Counted from the stretch's first letter, positions 26,691-36,221 are shown. The stretch: 64,000 nucleotides of DNA from CAZNYN01 sp964422205 (GCA_964422205.1 CAYRAI010000005.1:1-64000), one strand, 5' to 3'. Made by a program: numbers and translations. Notes: a model not told the origin generated them from the letters alone.

Positions 26691-28413
26691 CTGACTCTTT
26701 TCCCTCGTAGATAATCAGCTCTTTCAGCTTTGTAAGAGTAACTTTTGTCTCCGCCGTAGTTTCGCCGAGAAGACTTGCTATCTCCTGAGCGACTGTCATC
26801 TGCTTGTCTATAACGTTCTGAGCCATTTCCATAGTCTCAAGCTTCATCTTGTTGAGCGAATTAGTCTCGTGCTCCGCGTGGGTTATATCCTGAAGAAATG
26901 CTACGGCAATTTCCTGTTCCTTGATATATATAATTGTCTGATTTACTATTATTCCCCTCTTTGCATATTCAACCTTATGCTGAGGAATGTTTGCTTGGTC
27001 TCCTATTGATAGTGCAAAATCTATAGGGTCAAGGAAGTCATCTATGCGTCTGCCCACGATTTCGGCGCGCGGAAGGTCAAAAAGCTTTTGCGCAGCCAAG
27101 TTGCACTCTCTTATCTTTAGCTCCGAGTCGACTGCTATTATATAGTCCGGACTTACCGAGAGTGTAACGTTTGCCAGAGTTTCGGAAATCTGGTTCATAT
27201 AAGGCAGGCACATATACAGTTCGGCTTTTTTCTGATAGACGGCTATCGCTTTTTCTCTGCATGTCCTGTAGCCGCAGCTCCCGCAGTTCAGTTCCTGCTC
27301 GGGAGTAGGCTTGCCTATCTGGGTCAATATGCTTCTGATAGTTTTTTCGTCCGGGATGTTTTCCACCAGAGGTGTCGGGGTTATGTTCCATGTGAGGTCA
27401 AGACCGTCTATGTCAGGTTCTTCGGCTTTGCCTATTGATGATACATATCTTTGCAGATTCAGGCTCAGGCTTATAGGGTGATAGTCCGAGTCAGGCCTTT
27501 CCGGGCCGTTGATGCAGCTTCCGTAGCAGGTGCTTGTTTCCACAAAACATTTGTGTATCTTGCCGGCTTTCATCTCCTGCAAAAACTCTATCAGGTCTTT
27601 GGCTCCCTGAATGCTCATAAATGTGTAGTTTTCTTCAACGTCAGAGTCTTTACCGAGATGATATCTGACATCTTTGAGAATGCCTTCAAAAATTGGATAT
27701 ATGGCAGAAGTCGTCTCCCCGTTGCCGAAGGCGCCCTCCTCAAGCTTGGTGATGTTAATGTTATTTTCTTTGAACCATTCAGTAAGCTGTTTAAATGTGA
27801 CTACGCCGCTTATATATTTGCGCTCCGCCTGCTTTGCCTCTTCTATTTTTGAAATGCACGGGCCTATAAAAATTACGGAAGTATCTTCGCCCCATTTTTT
27901 GCGTACCATCTGACCGTGAGCTTCCATAGGGGAAATTACCGGAGCCAGATATTGAACCAGTTCGGGAAAATATTTCTGCACAAGAAATATTGTAGAAGGG
28001 CAACATGTTGTGATTAAATTGTCAGCTTTTCCCTCTTTTAATATGCGAGCATATTCGTGTGTGACGGCGTGAGCTCCGACAGATGTCTCCTCAACTCCGT
28101 CAAAGCCAAGCATTTTTAAGGCAGTCACAATTTTATATCTATTCTCTTTTCCGAAAGAGGATATGTATGACGGAGCCAATGCGGCTACTGTTTTGCACGG
28201 TTTGTCCGCAAGCAGAGATTTTATGTGGGAGATGTCATTGACCAAAGATTTTGCTTTCTGAGGACAATTGCGTATGCATCTTCCGCAGAGAATACATGCG
28301 TTCTCAAGAACTGTTACATGATTATCGCTGTATTTAATGGATTTGACGGGACAGACTTTAAGGCATTTGTAGCAGTTTTTGCAGTTTGCCTTTGCAACAT
28401 TGATATATTTCAT
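26671..28413 (-). CDS. Group C (sensory) [FeFe]-hydrogenase-like protein with PAS domain
   Basis: A 580-aa protein. Order: two [4Fe-4S] ferredoxin motifs (CKNCYKCLKVCP 11-22, CILCGRCIRNCP 40-51); an H-cluster domain with L1 TTCCP (135-139), L2 IGPCISKIEE (183-192) and L3 ETSTCYGSC (292-300); a further Fe-S motif CGSCGYRTC (377-385, plus C402); a PAS domain (about 405-520); and a helical tail. The L3 motif lacks the GGG run of catalytic enzymes, and the PAS domain points to sensing. Flanked by a thioredoxin-like ferredoxin (4-nt overlap) and a SpoIIE phosphatase, as in the hfs-type clusters of thermophilic clostridia. Confidence 0.9.
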   Translation of the reverse strand: MKYINVAKANCKNCYKCLKVCPVKSIKYSDNHVTVLENACILCGRCIRNCPQKAKSLVNDISHIKSLLADKPCKTVAALAPSYISSFGKENRYKIVTALKMLGFDGVEETSVGAHAVTHEYARILKEGKADNLITTCCPSTIFLVQKYFPELVQYLAPVISPMEAHGQMVRKKWGEDTSVIFIGPCISKIEEAKQAERKYISGVVTFKQLTEWFKENNINITKLEEGAFGNGETTSAIYPIFEGILKDVRYHLGKDSDVEENYTFMSIQGAKDLIEFLQEMKAGKIHKCFVETSTCYGSCINGPERPDSDYHPISLSLNLQRYVSSIGKAEEPDIDGLDLTWNITPTPLVENIPDEKTIRSILTQIGKPTPEQELNCGSCGYRTCREKAIAVYQKKAELYMCLPYMNQISETLANVTLSVSPDYIIAVDSELKIRECNLAAQKLFDLPRAEIVGRRIDDFLDPIDFALSIGDQANIPQHKVEYAKRGIIVNQTIIYIKEQEIAVAFLQDITHAEHETNSLNKMKLETMEMAQNVIDKQMTVAQEIASLLGETTAETKVTLTKLKELIIYEGKESDEKSMR

Positions 28414-28661
28414 TCCGCAGCCTCCGAAAGTACTTTATCGTTTAAAAAAGTTTCTTCCTCCCCGGGATTTACAAAAAATATTTTCCCGTTTACTTTGACA
28501 GACACTCCGTCATTAATACATTCTCCCATACAGAAAGACCCGCTTAATTTTATCTCTGCGTCCAGATTTTTTTCCTTGATAAGCTCGTCCATTCTTTTTA
28601 CGACAAGTTTAGCTCCCTTAATGTGACATGAACTGCCAACACAGATAATGATGTCTGTCAT
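28410..28661 (-). CDS. Thioredoxin-like [2Fe-2S] ferredoxin
   Basis: An 83-aa protein of the NuoE/HydC C-terminal ferredoxin type, with paired cysteines in CVGSSC (near residue 7) and CMGEC (near residue 45). It should carry a [2Fe-2S] cluster and pass electrons to the hydrogenase-like protein, whose ATG overlaps its stop codon by 4 nt. The ATG at 28661 follows GGAGG; an in-frame TTG sits two codons upstream. Confidence 0.85.
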   Translation of the reverse strand: MTDIIICVGSSCHIKGAKLVVKRMDELIKEKNLDAEIKLSGSFCMGECINDGVSVKVNGKIFFVNPGEEETFLNDKVLSEAAE

Positions 28662-28800
28662 ACACAATACCTCCTGCCGTTAAACTTATGTATAGAATAC
28701 CATTGTGACACCTTTCACTCAATAGGCGAACAAGCTTAAAATATAATGAATACAATAAAGAAATAATATCGCCGTTAACATAAATGTATATTACAGAAAA

Positions 28801-28837
28801 AGCGAAAGCTGCGGCTTTTGACACCGAAGCTTTCGCT
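28801..28837 (-). terminator. Terminator of the methyltransferase gene
   Basis: AGCGAAAGCT (28801-28810) pairs with AGCTTTCGCT (28828-28837). On the minus strand it is followed by TTTTTCTGT. It separates the methyltransferase gene from the hydrogenase cluster. Confidence 0.8.
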
Positions 28838-28857
28838 TAAGAGGGCATAGCCCTTGT

Positions 28858-29616
28858 TTATGCGTTTTGTGGTTTGTACGCTAAGAAACGCAGACGCACA
28901 TAGTCGGCAAGCCATCCGTTTTCTTCAGTATAGAGCATTGGACGACAGTAATTTTCAACTTCGGTAAAGAAAGATTCTCTTTCTTCCTGCGAAAAGCCCT
29001 GAGTGTGGCTGTTTGCAAATACTTCCAGCCAGTTGCGCAGACCGTTGGGCAGGGGGGTAGGTCTGTCTATTCTTGCTATGTAGCTCACTTTAAATCCCTG
29101 GTTTTCGAGTATTTTAGAATAAGCTCCGAGTTCTGGGTATTTCCACGGATTGCGCGCCTTGTAGTCAAGACCGCGTTTGATAAGAGCAATCTTCATTCCT
29201 TCTCTGATAATTCTGATACAGCCTTCGCCTCCGCACTCGGCGGCAAAACGGCCTCCGGGCCTTAGCACTTTCCATACACCACGAACAACGGCATACTGGT
29301 CTGCCATCCAGTGGAGGGCGGCATTGCTCATTACTGCGTCGAATGTCTCATCCAAGTGTAAATGTTCCGCGTCATGAACTCTGGCATCAACGCCAATCTC
29401 ACGCGCGGCAGCGACCATGTCCGGGCTTTCGTCGATGCCTACCGTTTCGCAGCCCCTGTTTGCCAGCTCTTTAGTGAGAGTGCCTGTACCGCATCCGAGA
29501 TCAAGAATTTTTTCTCCCTCTTTCGGAGCTAAAAGTTCTATTACAGGCAGTCCGAGTTCATGTACAAAATATGCTTTGGTTCTGTACTCTTCAGGGCTCC
29601 AGTTCTGATTTGCCAT
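28858..29616 (-). CDS. Class I SAM-dependent methyltransferase
   Basis: A 252-aa protein with motif I ILDLGCGTGTLT (about residues 37-48), GIDES (motif II) and the LRPGGRF segment (about 118-124). It resembles trans-aconitate methyltransferase-like enzymes, and HWMADQ is typical of that group. The substrate is not determinable from sequence. It lies 92 nt downstream of the YitT gene trio on the same strand. Confidence 0.82.
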   Translation of the reverse strand: MANQNWSPEEYRTKAYFVHELGLPVIELLAPKEGEKILDLGCGTGTLTKELANRGCETVGIDESPDMVAAAREIGVDARVHDAEHLHLDETFDAVMSNAALHWMADQYAVVRGVWKVLRPGGRFAAECGGEGCIRIIREGMKIALIKRGLDYKARNPWKYPELGAYSKILENQGFKVSYIARIDRPTPLPNGLRNWLEVFANSHTQGFSQEERESFFTEVENYCRPMLYTEENGWLADYVRLRFLAYKPQNA

Positions 29617-29708
29617 TAGAAAGCCTCCTGTCCGCTTAGTGCCTCTATTATATTGCAGAGTTGGAAACTTTGCACATTATATATTCCAAGTGACATTGAT
29701 TTTTCATA

Positions 29709-30602
29709 TCAGATATTTTTCCAATGCTTGAAGCCGTTCCCCAATACTTCCGACGCTTCTGTGACAACCATAAAAGCACGCGGATGGTGCTGAGCCAGGT
29801 AACGCTTAAGATCCATTGCCTGTCTTGCGGAGAGCAGGCACATAATAGTATTCTTCTGTTCGTGAGTGTATCCGCCCTCTCCGTAAAGGACGGTTGAGCC
29901 GCGGGGAAGCTCCTCGGAAATGTAGTCTACAATCTCGCATGTATTGTCCGATACTATAAATACCAGTCTGCGTTTGTCAAAAGATGATATTACATTGTCT
30001 GTCGCAATTCCTATAATGAAGCATGCGACAAAGCCGAAAAGAACCTTTTCAAGTCCGACTATTCCCATCGATGCAATGAGTATCATGATATTAAGGTAGA
30101 ATCCGTAGCGTCCGACTTCCACTCCAAAGCGTTTCCGGAGCACTGCCACAATAATATCCGTTCCTCCAGACGATGTGCCCGTCCTGAATATCATTCCGAG
30201 CCCAACGCCTTTTAGAATACCGCCTGCGACAGCGACCAGGAACATATCCCCTATGTGGGGAAAGTCAAAAGAGGTGAGAGCGCCGAGCATGAAGGAAAGC
30301 ATAAAAATATTGTATATGCTCCAAAGGACAAATCGCTTTGAGAGCTCTCTGCAGCCCCACAATATTAGACCGGCATTTATTACAAGGTTTGTAACAGACG
30401 GGGAAAAGCCGAAGGCGTATTTTAGAAGAACAACTATTCCGATAGCTCCTATGTCGGGAAATTTATATGGCAGAGTAAAACATACTACTCCTATGGCAAA
30501 CAGCAGACAGCCTACAGTTGACATTATAAAGGTAGAAAGCTCTGCGTGCGCCATAATATATGCTTTTTTCATGAAATATCTTGTCTTACGTTCTGTCGTC
30601 AT
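29709..30602 (-). CDS. YitT-family membrane protein with DUF2179 (tandem copy 1)
   Basis: A 297-aa protein. It has about five to six membrane helices (residues 20-190) with the RTGTSSGGTD loop, then a soluble DUF2179 domain (about 210-295) ending GNGFKHWKNI. The ATG at 30602 is chosen because the three tandem copies then all have exactly 297 aa and their N-termini align. Transport or regulatory function is unknown for this family. Its closest relatives visible here are the two upstream copies. Confidence 0.88.
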   Translation of the reverse strand: MTTERKTRYFMKKAYIMAHAELSTFIMSTVGCLLFAIGVVCFTLPYKFPDIGAIGIVVLLKYAFGFSPSVTNLVINAGLILWGCRELSKRFVLWSIYNIFMLSFMLGALTSFDFPHIGDMFLVAVAGGILKGVGLGMIFRTGTSSGGTDIIVAVLRKRFGVEVGRYGFYLNIMILIASMGIVGLEKVLFGFVACFIIGIATDNVISSFDKRRLVFIVSDNTCEIVDYISEELPRGSTVLYGEGGYTHEQKNTIMCLLSARQAMDLKRYLAQHHPRAFMVVTEASEVLGNGFKHWKNI

Positions 30603-30745
30603 GAAAAACACCCCAAGTTTTAAAAGTCAGTGTACGATATAGAAGATATATCTAAAATTGATTTTACGCAAGCAGAAAAAATAGCGTCGCATATCCGCGG
30701 CGCCATTTTCGTGGAAATACTTTTGAAAATAACAGGTTTGCAGGA

Positions 30746-31639
30746 TTATATGTTCTTCCAGTGTTTGAAGCCCTTGCCTAGGACTTCCGATGCTTCTGTT
30801 ATCACCATGAAAGCTTTGGGCTGAGTGTGTGCCAGGTGTCTTTTTAAATCCATGCACTGGCGCGGTGTCAGGAGCGTCATTATCGTCTCGCGCTCCTCGC
30901 CTGTGTAGCCGCCCTCACCGTGCATTATCGTGCTTCCTCTGTGCAGTTCCTCAGATATGTAGTTGACCGCTTCTTTTGTTCTTGCACTGACTACGAAGAC
31001 AAGACGTCTTTTGTCAAAGGATGAGAGCATGCTGTCCATTGTCTGCCCGAAGACATAGGCGCCTATGAACCCGAAAAGCACTCTTTCAAGACCAATAAAG
31101 CTGTAAGATGCCATGATTATTCCGGCGTTCAGATAAAAGCTGTACTTTCCTACTTCAATGCCGCGTCTCTTTCTCAGGACGGAAATTACAATGTCGAGGC
31201 CTCCGGCAGTAGTGCCTGTTTTGAATATCATTCCTACTCCTATGCCCTTTATAATGCCTCCAGCTATAGCTACAAGGAACATGTCATTTATAACTGGGAA
31301 CGGAACGTCATTGAGAGCTTCCAGGAAGAATGAGAGAAGGAGAATATTATATATTGACCAAGCGACAAAGCGTTTGGAAAGTTCTCTGCCTCCCCAGAGC
31401 AGAAGTCCTATGTTGCCTACGAGGTTCGTCATGGAAGGTGCTATGCCGAAAGAGTATTTGAGTATAATGGCTATGCCTATGATGCCGAGATCGGGAAAGT
31501 TGTAGGGCAGGGTAAAGCCCACAAAGCCTACAGTGAATATAAAAACACCTGCGGTATTTAATAGAAAGGTTGAGAACTCGCTCATGATCAGAAACTTCAA
31601 TTTTTTGAACAGCAGACGAAATTTTCTCTCATTAGTCAC
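30746..31639 (-). CDS. YitT-family membrane protein with DUF2179 (tandem copy 2)
   Basis: A 297-aa paralogue of the neighbouring genes, with the same fold and an equivalent glycine-rich loop (KTGTTAGGLD), ending GKGFKHWKNI. The start is the GTG at 31639: GAGGTG lies just upstream and the encoded TNERKFR aligns with TTERKTR of copy 1. No terminator separates it from copy 1, so the two may be co-transcribed. Confidence 0.87.
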   Translation of the reverse strand: MTNERKFRLLFKKLKFLIMSEFSTFLLNTAGVFIFTVGFVGFTLPYNFPDLGIIGIAIILKYSFGIAPSMTNLVGNIGLLLWGGRELSKRFVAWSIYNILLLSFFLEALNDVPFPVINDMFLVAIAGGIIKGIGVGMIFKTGTTAGGLDIVISVLRKRRGIEVGKYSFYLNAGIIMASYSFIGLERVLFGFIGAYVFGQTMDSMLSSFDKRRLVFVVSARTKEAVNYISEELHRGSTIMHGEGGYTGEERETIMTLLTPRQCMDLKRHLAHTQPKAFMVITEASEVLGKGFKHWKNI

Positions 31640-31749
31640 AACAAGCACCTCATTATAGATTTATGTTATTCGGCTGAAAATCTGCGTGAGATTATACATC
31701 ACTTTTTACAAAATTTCCGATGAAAGAAAAATGAGAAAATATAAATAGT

Positions 31750-31768
31750 GCCGCCTTTAAGGCGGCAC
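31750..31768 (-). terminator. Hairpin between YitT copies 3 and 2
   Basis: GTGCCGCC (31748-31755) pairs with GGCGGCAC (31761-31768). On the minus strand it is followed by TATTTATATTTTC. It probably reduces or stops read-through from copy 3 into copy 2. Confidence 0.6.
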
Positions 31769-31805
31769 AGACGGTGCATGTGTAAATATAGGGTATTTTA
31801 AATTT

Positions 31806-32699
31806 TTAGGCGTTCTTCCATTTCTTAAAACCCTTGCCAAGAACCTCGGAAGCATCTGTTATTACCATAAAGGAGCGCGGATGAAATTTTGCTATGTGCA
31901 GTTTAAGCTCCATTGTTTGACGCGGTGTTAAAAGGCACATTATTGTAGATGTCTCGTGCTTCGAGTATCCGCCCCTGCTGTCGAGAATGGTAGCTCCTCT
32001 GTTAAGATTCTCAAATATGTAGTGGGTTATTCCCTCTGTGTCGCTGCCTATTACAAATATCAGCTTTCTCCTGTCGAAAGAGGAGATTACATTGTCCATT
32101 GTATGACCTACTGTGTAGCTTGCCACTATCCCGAAGAGAACTTTTTCTATGCCGACCGTGGTTATTGATGAGGCAAGTATCAGCATGTTGCAGTAAAAGC
32201 TGTATCTGCCTACCTCTATGCCGAAGCGTCTTCTCATTACGGCTATGATGACGTCAAGGCCCCCCGAACTTGCGCCTGTGCGGAAGATAAGTCCCAGCCC
32301 TATTCCCTTAATAAGTCCCCCTGCTACAGCTACCAGAAACATGTCGCTTATGTGCGGCATCTGTACACCCTTCAAAAATTCGAGCAGGAAAGACATAAGA
32401 AATACATTATACACAGTCCATATCACAAAACGCTTTGAGAGCTGTCTTCCTCCCCATAGCAGCAGACCTACGTTTGCGACAAGAGTTACCACTGACGGAG
32501 AGAAGCCCATAGTATATTTGAGGAGTATGGCTATGCCCATCAGCCCTGCGTCGGGGAAGTGGTAGGGGAGAGTGAAACCCAAAACACCCAGAACATATAT
32601 CAGAACTCCGGCGCTGGACATAATAAAAGTCGGGAATTCGCTGAGAGCTCCGATATATATTTTCTTCATATAAAATTTAAAATGATGTTTCGTATCCAT
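31806..32699 (-). CDS. YitT-family membrane protein with DUF2179 (tandem copy 3)
   Basis: A 297-aa paralogue beginning MDTKHHFK and ending GKGFKKWKNA, with the RTGASSGGLD loop. It is the promoter-proximal member of the array and is separated from copy 2 by a terminator-like hairpin. Sequence divergence among the three copies is substantial, so the duplication is not recent. Confidence 0.88.
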   Translation of the reverse strand: MDTKHHFKFYMKKIYIGALSEFPTFIMSSAGVLIYVLGVLGFTLPYHFPDAGLMGIAILLKYTMGFSPSVVTLVANVGLLLWGGRQLSKRFVIWTVYNVFLMSFLLEFLKGVQMPHISDMFLVAVAGGLIKGIGLGLIFRTGASSGGLDVIIAVMRRRFGIEVGRYSFYCNMLILASSITTVGIEKVLFGIVASYTVGHTMDNVISSFDRRKLIFVIGSDTEGITHYIFENLNRGATILDSRGGYSKHETSTIMCLLTPRQTMELKLHIAKFHPRSFMVITDASEVLGKGFKKWKNA

Positions 32700-32867
32700 A
32701 AAATTATCCCTCCATAGTCAAAAGTTCAGATACTTTAGTACCAGGGGTTAATAAAAACAATAGGTATTTTTGAGTAAAAGATAAATCAGCATAAAATCAC
32801 CTGACTTATAAGGGCGGCTATGTGCTAAAATATCTTCCGGAAATTAAAAACAGGGAGGAATAGATAA

Positions 32868-33305
32868 ATGGTATCACCTATGCAGGTAAGTCTCGAAGAA
32901 ATTATAACTATGCTTCTTTCCCGTGTGGAGTCGCTTTCGGCAAATGATGAAAACAGCAAGACTAAGTCTAACATAGTCTACAGAGTTCTCTATAAGAAGG
33001 GTATTCTCACGGAAGAAGACATCCTTGAGTCAGTAAAAGAAGAGTACAGCATGCTTCTTGAGCTTGGAGTAATTCCCTCCGCTCCCAAAGATGAAATGTA
33101 CCAGACCATCACTGACGGTATCCTTCAGTGGATAAAAGGTGACGTTGAGGGAATAAAGAAATCAATGGCTGATTACGAAAAGAAGCTCCAGGAATATGCC
33201 CGTGAAGAAGCGGCAAAAAAACCCAAAATAGAGGTTGCCGGAGCCAATGTCTTAAACCAGCTTGATGCGGCTGCGGCAAAAGGTGGTTCCAAGCTGATAA
33301 TATAA
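32868..33305 (+). CDS. Hypothetical protein, 145 aa, charged and helical
   Basis: I do not recognise this protein. It begins with a helical segment resembling a short regulatory domain (LEEIITMLLSRVESLS), contains LYKKGILTEEDILESVKEEYSMLLELG, and ends in a lysine/alanine-rich helix. It has no membrane segments and no cysteines. The gene has GGGAGG before its ATG and its own strong terminator at 33323-33358, so it is a genuine monocistronic gene. The segment KKGILTEEDI resembles a dehydratase-subunit helix, but the match is too short to name a function. Confidence 0.75.
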   Translation: MVSPMQVSLEEIITMLLSRVESLSANDENSKTKSNIVYRVLYKKGILTEEDILESVKEEYSMLLELGVIPSAPKDEMYQTITDGILQWIKGDVEGIKKSMADYEKKLQEYAREEAAKKPKIEVAGANVLNQLDAAAAKGGSKLII

Positions 33306-33322
33306 GAACCTATGCCAATTAT

Positions 33323-33358
33323 AAAAAAGCTCCGTCCGTTTTCGGACGGAGCTTTTTT
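33323..33358. terminator. Strong bidirectional intrinsic terminator
   Basis: A 16-bp stem (33323-33338 with 33343-33358) around a TTTT loop, with an A run on one side and a T run on the other. Confidence 0.92.
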
Positions 33359-33574
33359 ATATCTTTTTTTAAAAAAAGGCTTCTCTGTTAAATCTTCAAA
33401 AAACAAAATAAAAATATTTTTATGCTTAGAAAATTTAAGATGCACAAATATATTAGCCAAATAGCTGTATGTTTACTGTTGCTAAAAATATAAAAATGGA
33501 ATAATATATCCACTATTCCAAAACTCCGCCTATGTTATTTAATAAGCTGAGTTGATAGATCTGAGGTCATGTCA

Positions 33575-34684
33575 ATGTGTGAAATTAAAGTACCGTCACT
33601 GCGTATTGGAAAATATGAAGCGCGCTGCCCGATTATTCAAGGCGGAATGGGAATAATGATTTCCGGTCCAAGGCTGGCAGGAGCTGTCGCAGCGGCAGGC
33701 GGCATAGGAACGATAGCCTCTGTTGGGCTTGCTGTTGCATCAGATGACTACGATTACAGGAAACTGTTCTCGCAGAATATAGTTATGCTTAAAAAAGCCA
33801 TAAAGGAAGCCAAGGCTGCTTCAAATGACGGAATTATTGCCGTCAACTGTATGTGTGCCCTGAGTGACTACGATTCGCTGGTTCGTTCCTCATGCGAAGG
33901 CGGAGCAGACATAATAATATCGGGCGCGGGACTGCCTCTGCATCTGCCCGAACTGACAGAAGGTTATCCCGATACCGCGCTTGTTCCAATTGTGAGCAGC
34001 GTAAAAGCAGCTAACCTCATAATAGGAAAGTGGAAAAAACGCTACAACAGACTCCCCGATGCTTTTGTCGTGGAGACTCCGAACAGTGCGGGCGGGCATC
34101 TCGGCGCGCGCGACGCGGAGCAGGCAATGGACGCATCTTTGGCTCTCTCTGAGGTTGTTCCCGCGCTGGCAGCTTATCTTAAAGAAAACGAACTTGATAT
34201 CCCGGTGATATCCGCGGGAGGAATATGGGACAGCTCCGACATAATGGACGCTTTCGCCATGGGCGCAAGCGGTGTCCAAATGGGCACGAGGTTTGCTGCC
34301 ACCGAGGAAGGGGATTCCTCCGACCGCTTCAAGCAGGCCTATGTCGATGCGGAAGAGTCTGATGTTGTTATAATAAAAAGCCCTTGCGGACTGCCTGGCA
34401 GAGCGATAAAAAATCCTTTTGTCGAGCGCTATCTCTCCGGTATGCTTGAGAAAGTTTCGTGCACGGCCGGATGCCTCTCTCATTGCATATGCAAAATGCA
34501 GCACGAGACTTTCTGCATAGCAAACGCTCTTATCGGAGCGTACAAAGGAGACTGGGAAAACGGTCTCTTCTTCTGCGGTACCAACGTAGGCAGAGTTAAA
34601 TCTGTAGTCAAAGTAAAAGACCTTATAAACGAGCTCATGGACGGATGTCTTGAGCTGATGTCGGCTGAACCTGCTAAGGCTTAA
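33575..34684 (+). CDS. Nitronate monooxygenase / enoyl-ACP reductase II (FabK)-like flavoprotein
   Basis: A 369-aa FMN-binding TIM-barrel protein: PIIQGGMGIMISGPRLAGAV near the N-terminus, ETPNSAGGHLGA (about residues 160-171), and the phosphate-binding ISAGGIWDSSDIMDAFAMGASGVQMGTRF region split around 205-235. The family covers nitronate monooxygenases and FabK. A C-terminal cysteine-rich stretch (CTAGCLSHCICKMQHETFC, about 297-315) is an extra feature, perhaps metal binding. The ATG at 33575 has better ribosome-binding-site spacing than the ATG at 33569. Monocistronic, with its own terminator. Confidence 0.83.
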   Translation: MCEIKVPSLRIGKYEARCPIIQGGMGIMISGPRLAGAVAAAGGIGTIASVGLAVASDDYDYRKLFSQNIVMLKKAIKEAKAASNDGIIAVNCMCALSDYDSLVRSSCEGGADIIISGAGLPLHLPELTEGYPDTALVPIVSSVKAANLIIGKWKKRYNRLPDAFVVETPNSAGGHLGARDAEQAMDASLALSEVVPALAAYLKENELDIPVISAGGIWDSSDIMDAFAMGASGVQMGTRFAATEEGDSSDRFKQAYVDAEESDVVIIKSPCGLPGRAIKNPFVERYLSGMLEKVSCTAGCLSHCICKMQHETFCIANALIGAYKGDWENGLFFCGTNVGRVKSVVKVKDLINELMDGCLELMSAEPAKA

Positions 34685-34727
34685 AAACTTTAAGACGGAT
34701 ATATCTCTATCAGCAAAAACGAAACAT

Positions 34728-34756
34728 AAAAAAGCGGAGCTTTGCTCCGCTTTTTT
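34728..34756. terminator. Intrinsic terminator after the nitronate monooxygenase-like gene
   Basis: A 13-bp stem (34728-34740 with 34744-34756) and TTT loop, with A and T runs making it bidirectional. Confidence 0.9.
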
Positions 34757-34892
34757 ATATTTCTGCAAAAAATTTTTCACTGTTAAAAACAATTATGTAA
34801 TTACAACTTTATGTGCTGCAGCCTGTTGTGATATTATTTATAAAGAGTTTATGAGAATTTGCATGCTATTCGTCTGACAGGGGTGTTCTTAC

Positions 34893-36221
34893 ATGAAATT
34901 AAAAGATTTTTTACGCAAAGAAGTAAAACCGGCCTTAGGCTGTACAGAGCCGGGGGCAGTCGCACTTGCTGTCGCCCGTGCCTGCGATGAACTCAGCGAC
35001 AGGGAAGATGTGGCTTCCGTAAGAGTGACGGTCAGCTCCAGCATATACAAAAACGGTATGGCTGTGGGCATTCCGGGGACAAACGGCGCACGCGGCAATG
35101 CGATAGCCGCCGCTTTGGGAGCCATCTGCGGCAAAGCGTCTTTAGGGCTGGAAGTTCTGAAAAACAGCACAAAATCCGATGTCGAGAGAGCCGAACACTG
35201 GGTTAAGGATGAAAGAGTCACAATATACTGTGATCCGGACAGAAGCGGAGTATATGTTTTGGCATCGGTATTCACTCCCGAACACAAATCTGTATGTCTT
35301 GTGGAAGAAAACCACTCCAACATTGCAAAGGTCATAGTTGACGGAACAACTGTTTTTGAAACAGAACGCGCTAAGTCATCAGCAGGCGGCTACGGAGACG
35401 ATGGTTTTCCCTCAACTCTTGAAAGCGCACTTGAAATGGTGAAGGAAATGGACGACGAAGACGAAGCATTTATCCTTGAAGGGGTACGCATGAATATGGC
35501 TGTTGCCGACGGCGGTTTTACCGCAAAGGCAGACTGCAGCGTGTGCGGAGCATGCGTCCAAAGCAGCAAATTCGGTCTTACACTGCGCGATATGGCCGAA
35601 AAGAACGGAACTTACGACATATCAATGCGTATACGCAGCACTTGTGCAGCCGCGGCTGATGCCCGTATGTCTGGGATACTTATGCCTGTCATGAGCAGTG
35701 CGGGAAGCGGCAATCACGGCATAGCAGCCATTCTTCCTGCAGCCATACTTGGCAGACATCTCGGCAGAAACGACAGAGAGATTGCGGAGGCCGTAGCAGT
35801 CAGCCACATAGCTACAAGCTTTGTAAAGAGAAGCATGGGACGTCTCTCTCCGGTATGCGGCTGTTCTGTGGCGGCTGGTGCCGGTGCGGCGGCTGGTCTC
35901 ACATATACAATGGGCGGAGGCATCAAAGAAATATCTACGGCAATGAGCCTGCTTCTTGCGAACTTGGCTGGCATGCTCTGCGACGGGGCCAAAGAGAGCT
36001 GTGCTCTTAAAGTCAGTGCCGCTGCGTCAGAGGCTTACTGCGCGGCTCAGTGGGCTATGTCAGGGCAGGAGCTCGGAGTCCCTCAGGGAGTATTTGGAGC
36101 TTCGATAGAAGAAACTGTTGAAAATATAGGCAGGGTAACTAAGGATGGGATGAAGACGGTAGACAGAGTAATGATTGATATTTTGGATATACGTCACCGT
36201 CCTGTAATGGAAAATTTGTAA
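34893..36221 (+). CDS. UPF0597 / L-cysteine desulfidase (CyuA)-like protein
   Basis: A 442-aa protein of the serine-dehydratase-alpha-like UPF0597 family. Family cysteines are visible in LGCTEPGAVA (C17), RSTCAAAAD and PVCGCSVAAGAGA, consistent with a [4Fe-4S] cluster. Characterised members degrade L-cysteine to pyruvate, ammonia and sulfide. This fits an amino-acid-fermenting host and could feed iron-sulfur or selenium-sulfur metabolism. It is monocistronic, with a 19-bp terminator hairpin downstream. Confidence 0.82.
   Translation: MKLKDFLRKEVKPALGCTEPGAVALAVARACDELSDREDVASVRVTVSSSIYKNGMAVGIPGTNGARGNAIAAALGAICGKASLGLEVLKNSTKSDVERAEHWVKDERVTIYCDPDRSGVYVLASVFTPEHKSVCLVEENHSNIAKVIVDGTTVFETERAKSSAGGYGDDGFPSTLESALEMVKEMDDEDEAFILEGVRMNMAVADGGFTAKADCSVCGACVQSSKFGLTLRDMAEKNGTYDISMRIRSTCAAAADARMSGILMPVMSSAGSGNHGIAAILPAAILGRHLGRNDREIAEAVAVSHIATSFVKRSMGRLSPVCGCSVAAGAGAAAGLTYTMGGGIKEISTAMSLLLANLAGMLCDGAKESCALKVSAAASEAYCAAQWAMSGQELGVPQGVFGASIEETVENIGRVTKDGMKTVDRVMIDILDIRHRPVMENL

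Noticed and set aside
26671..28413. A main catalytic [FeFe]-hydrogenase
   Set aside because: The PAS domain, the altered L3 motif and the phosphatase neighbour all favour a sensory role.
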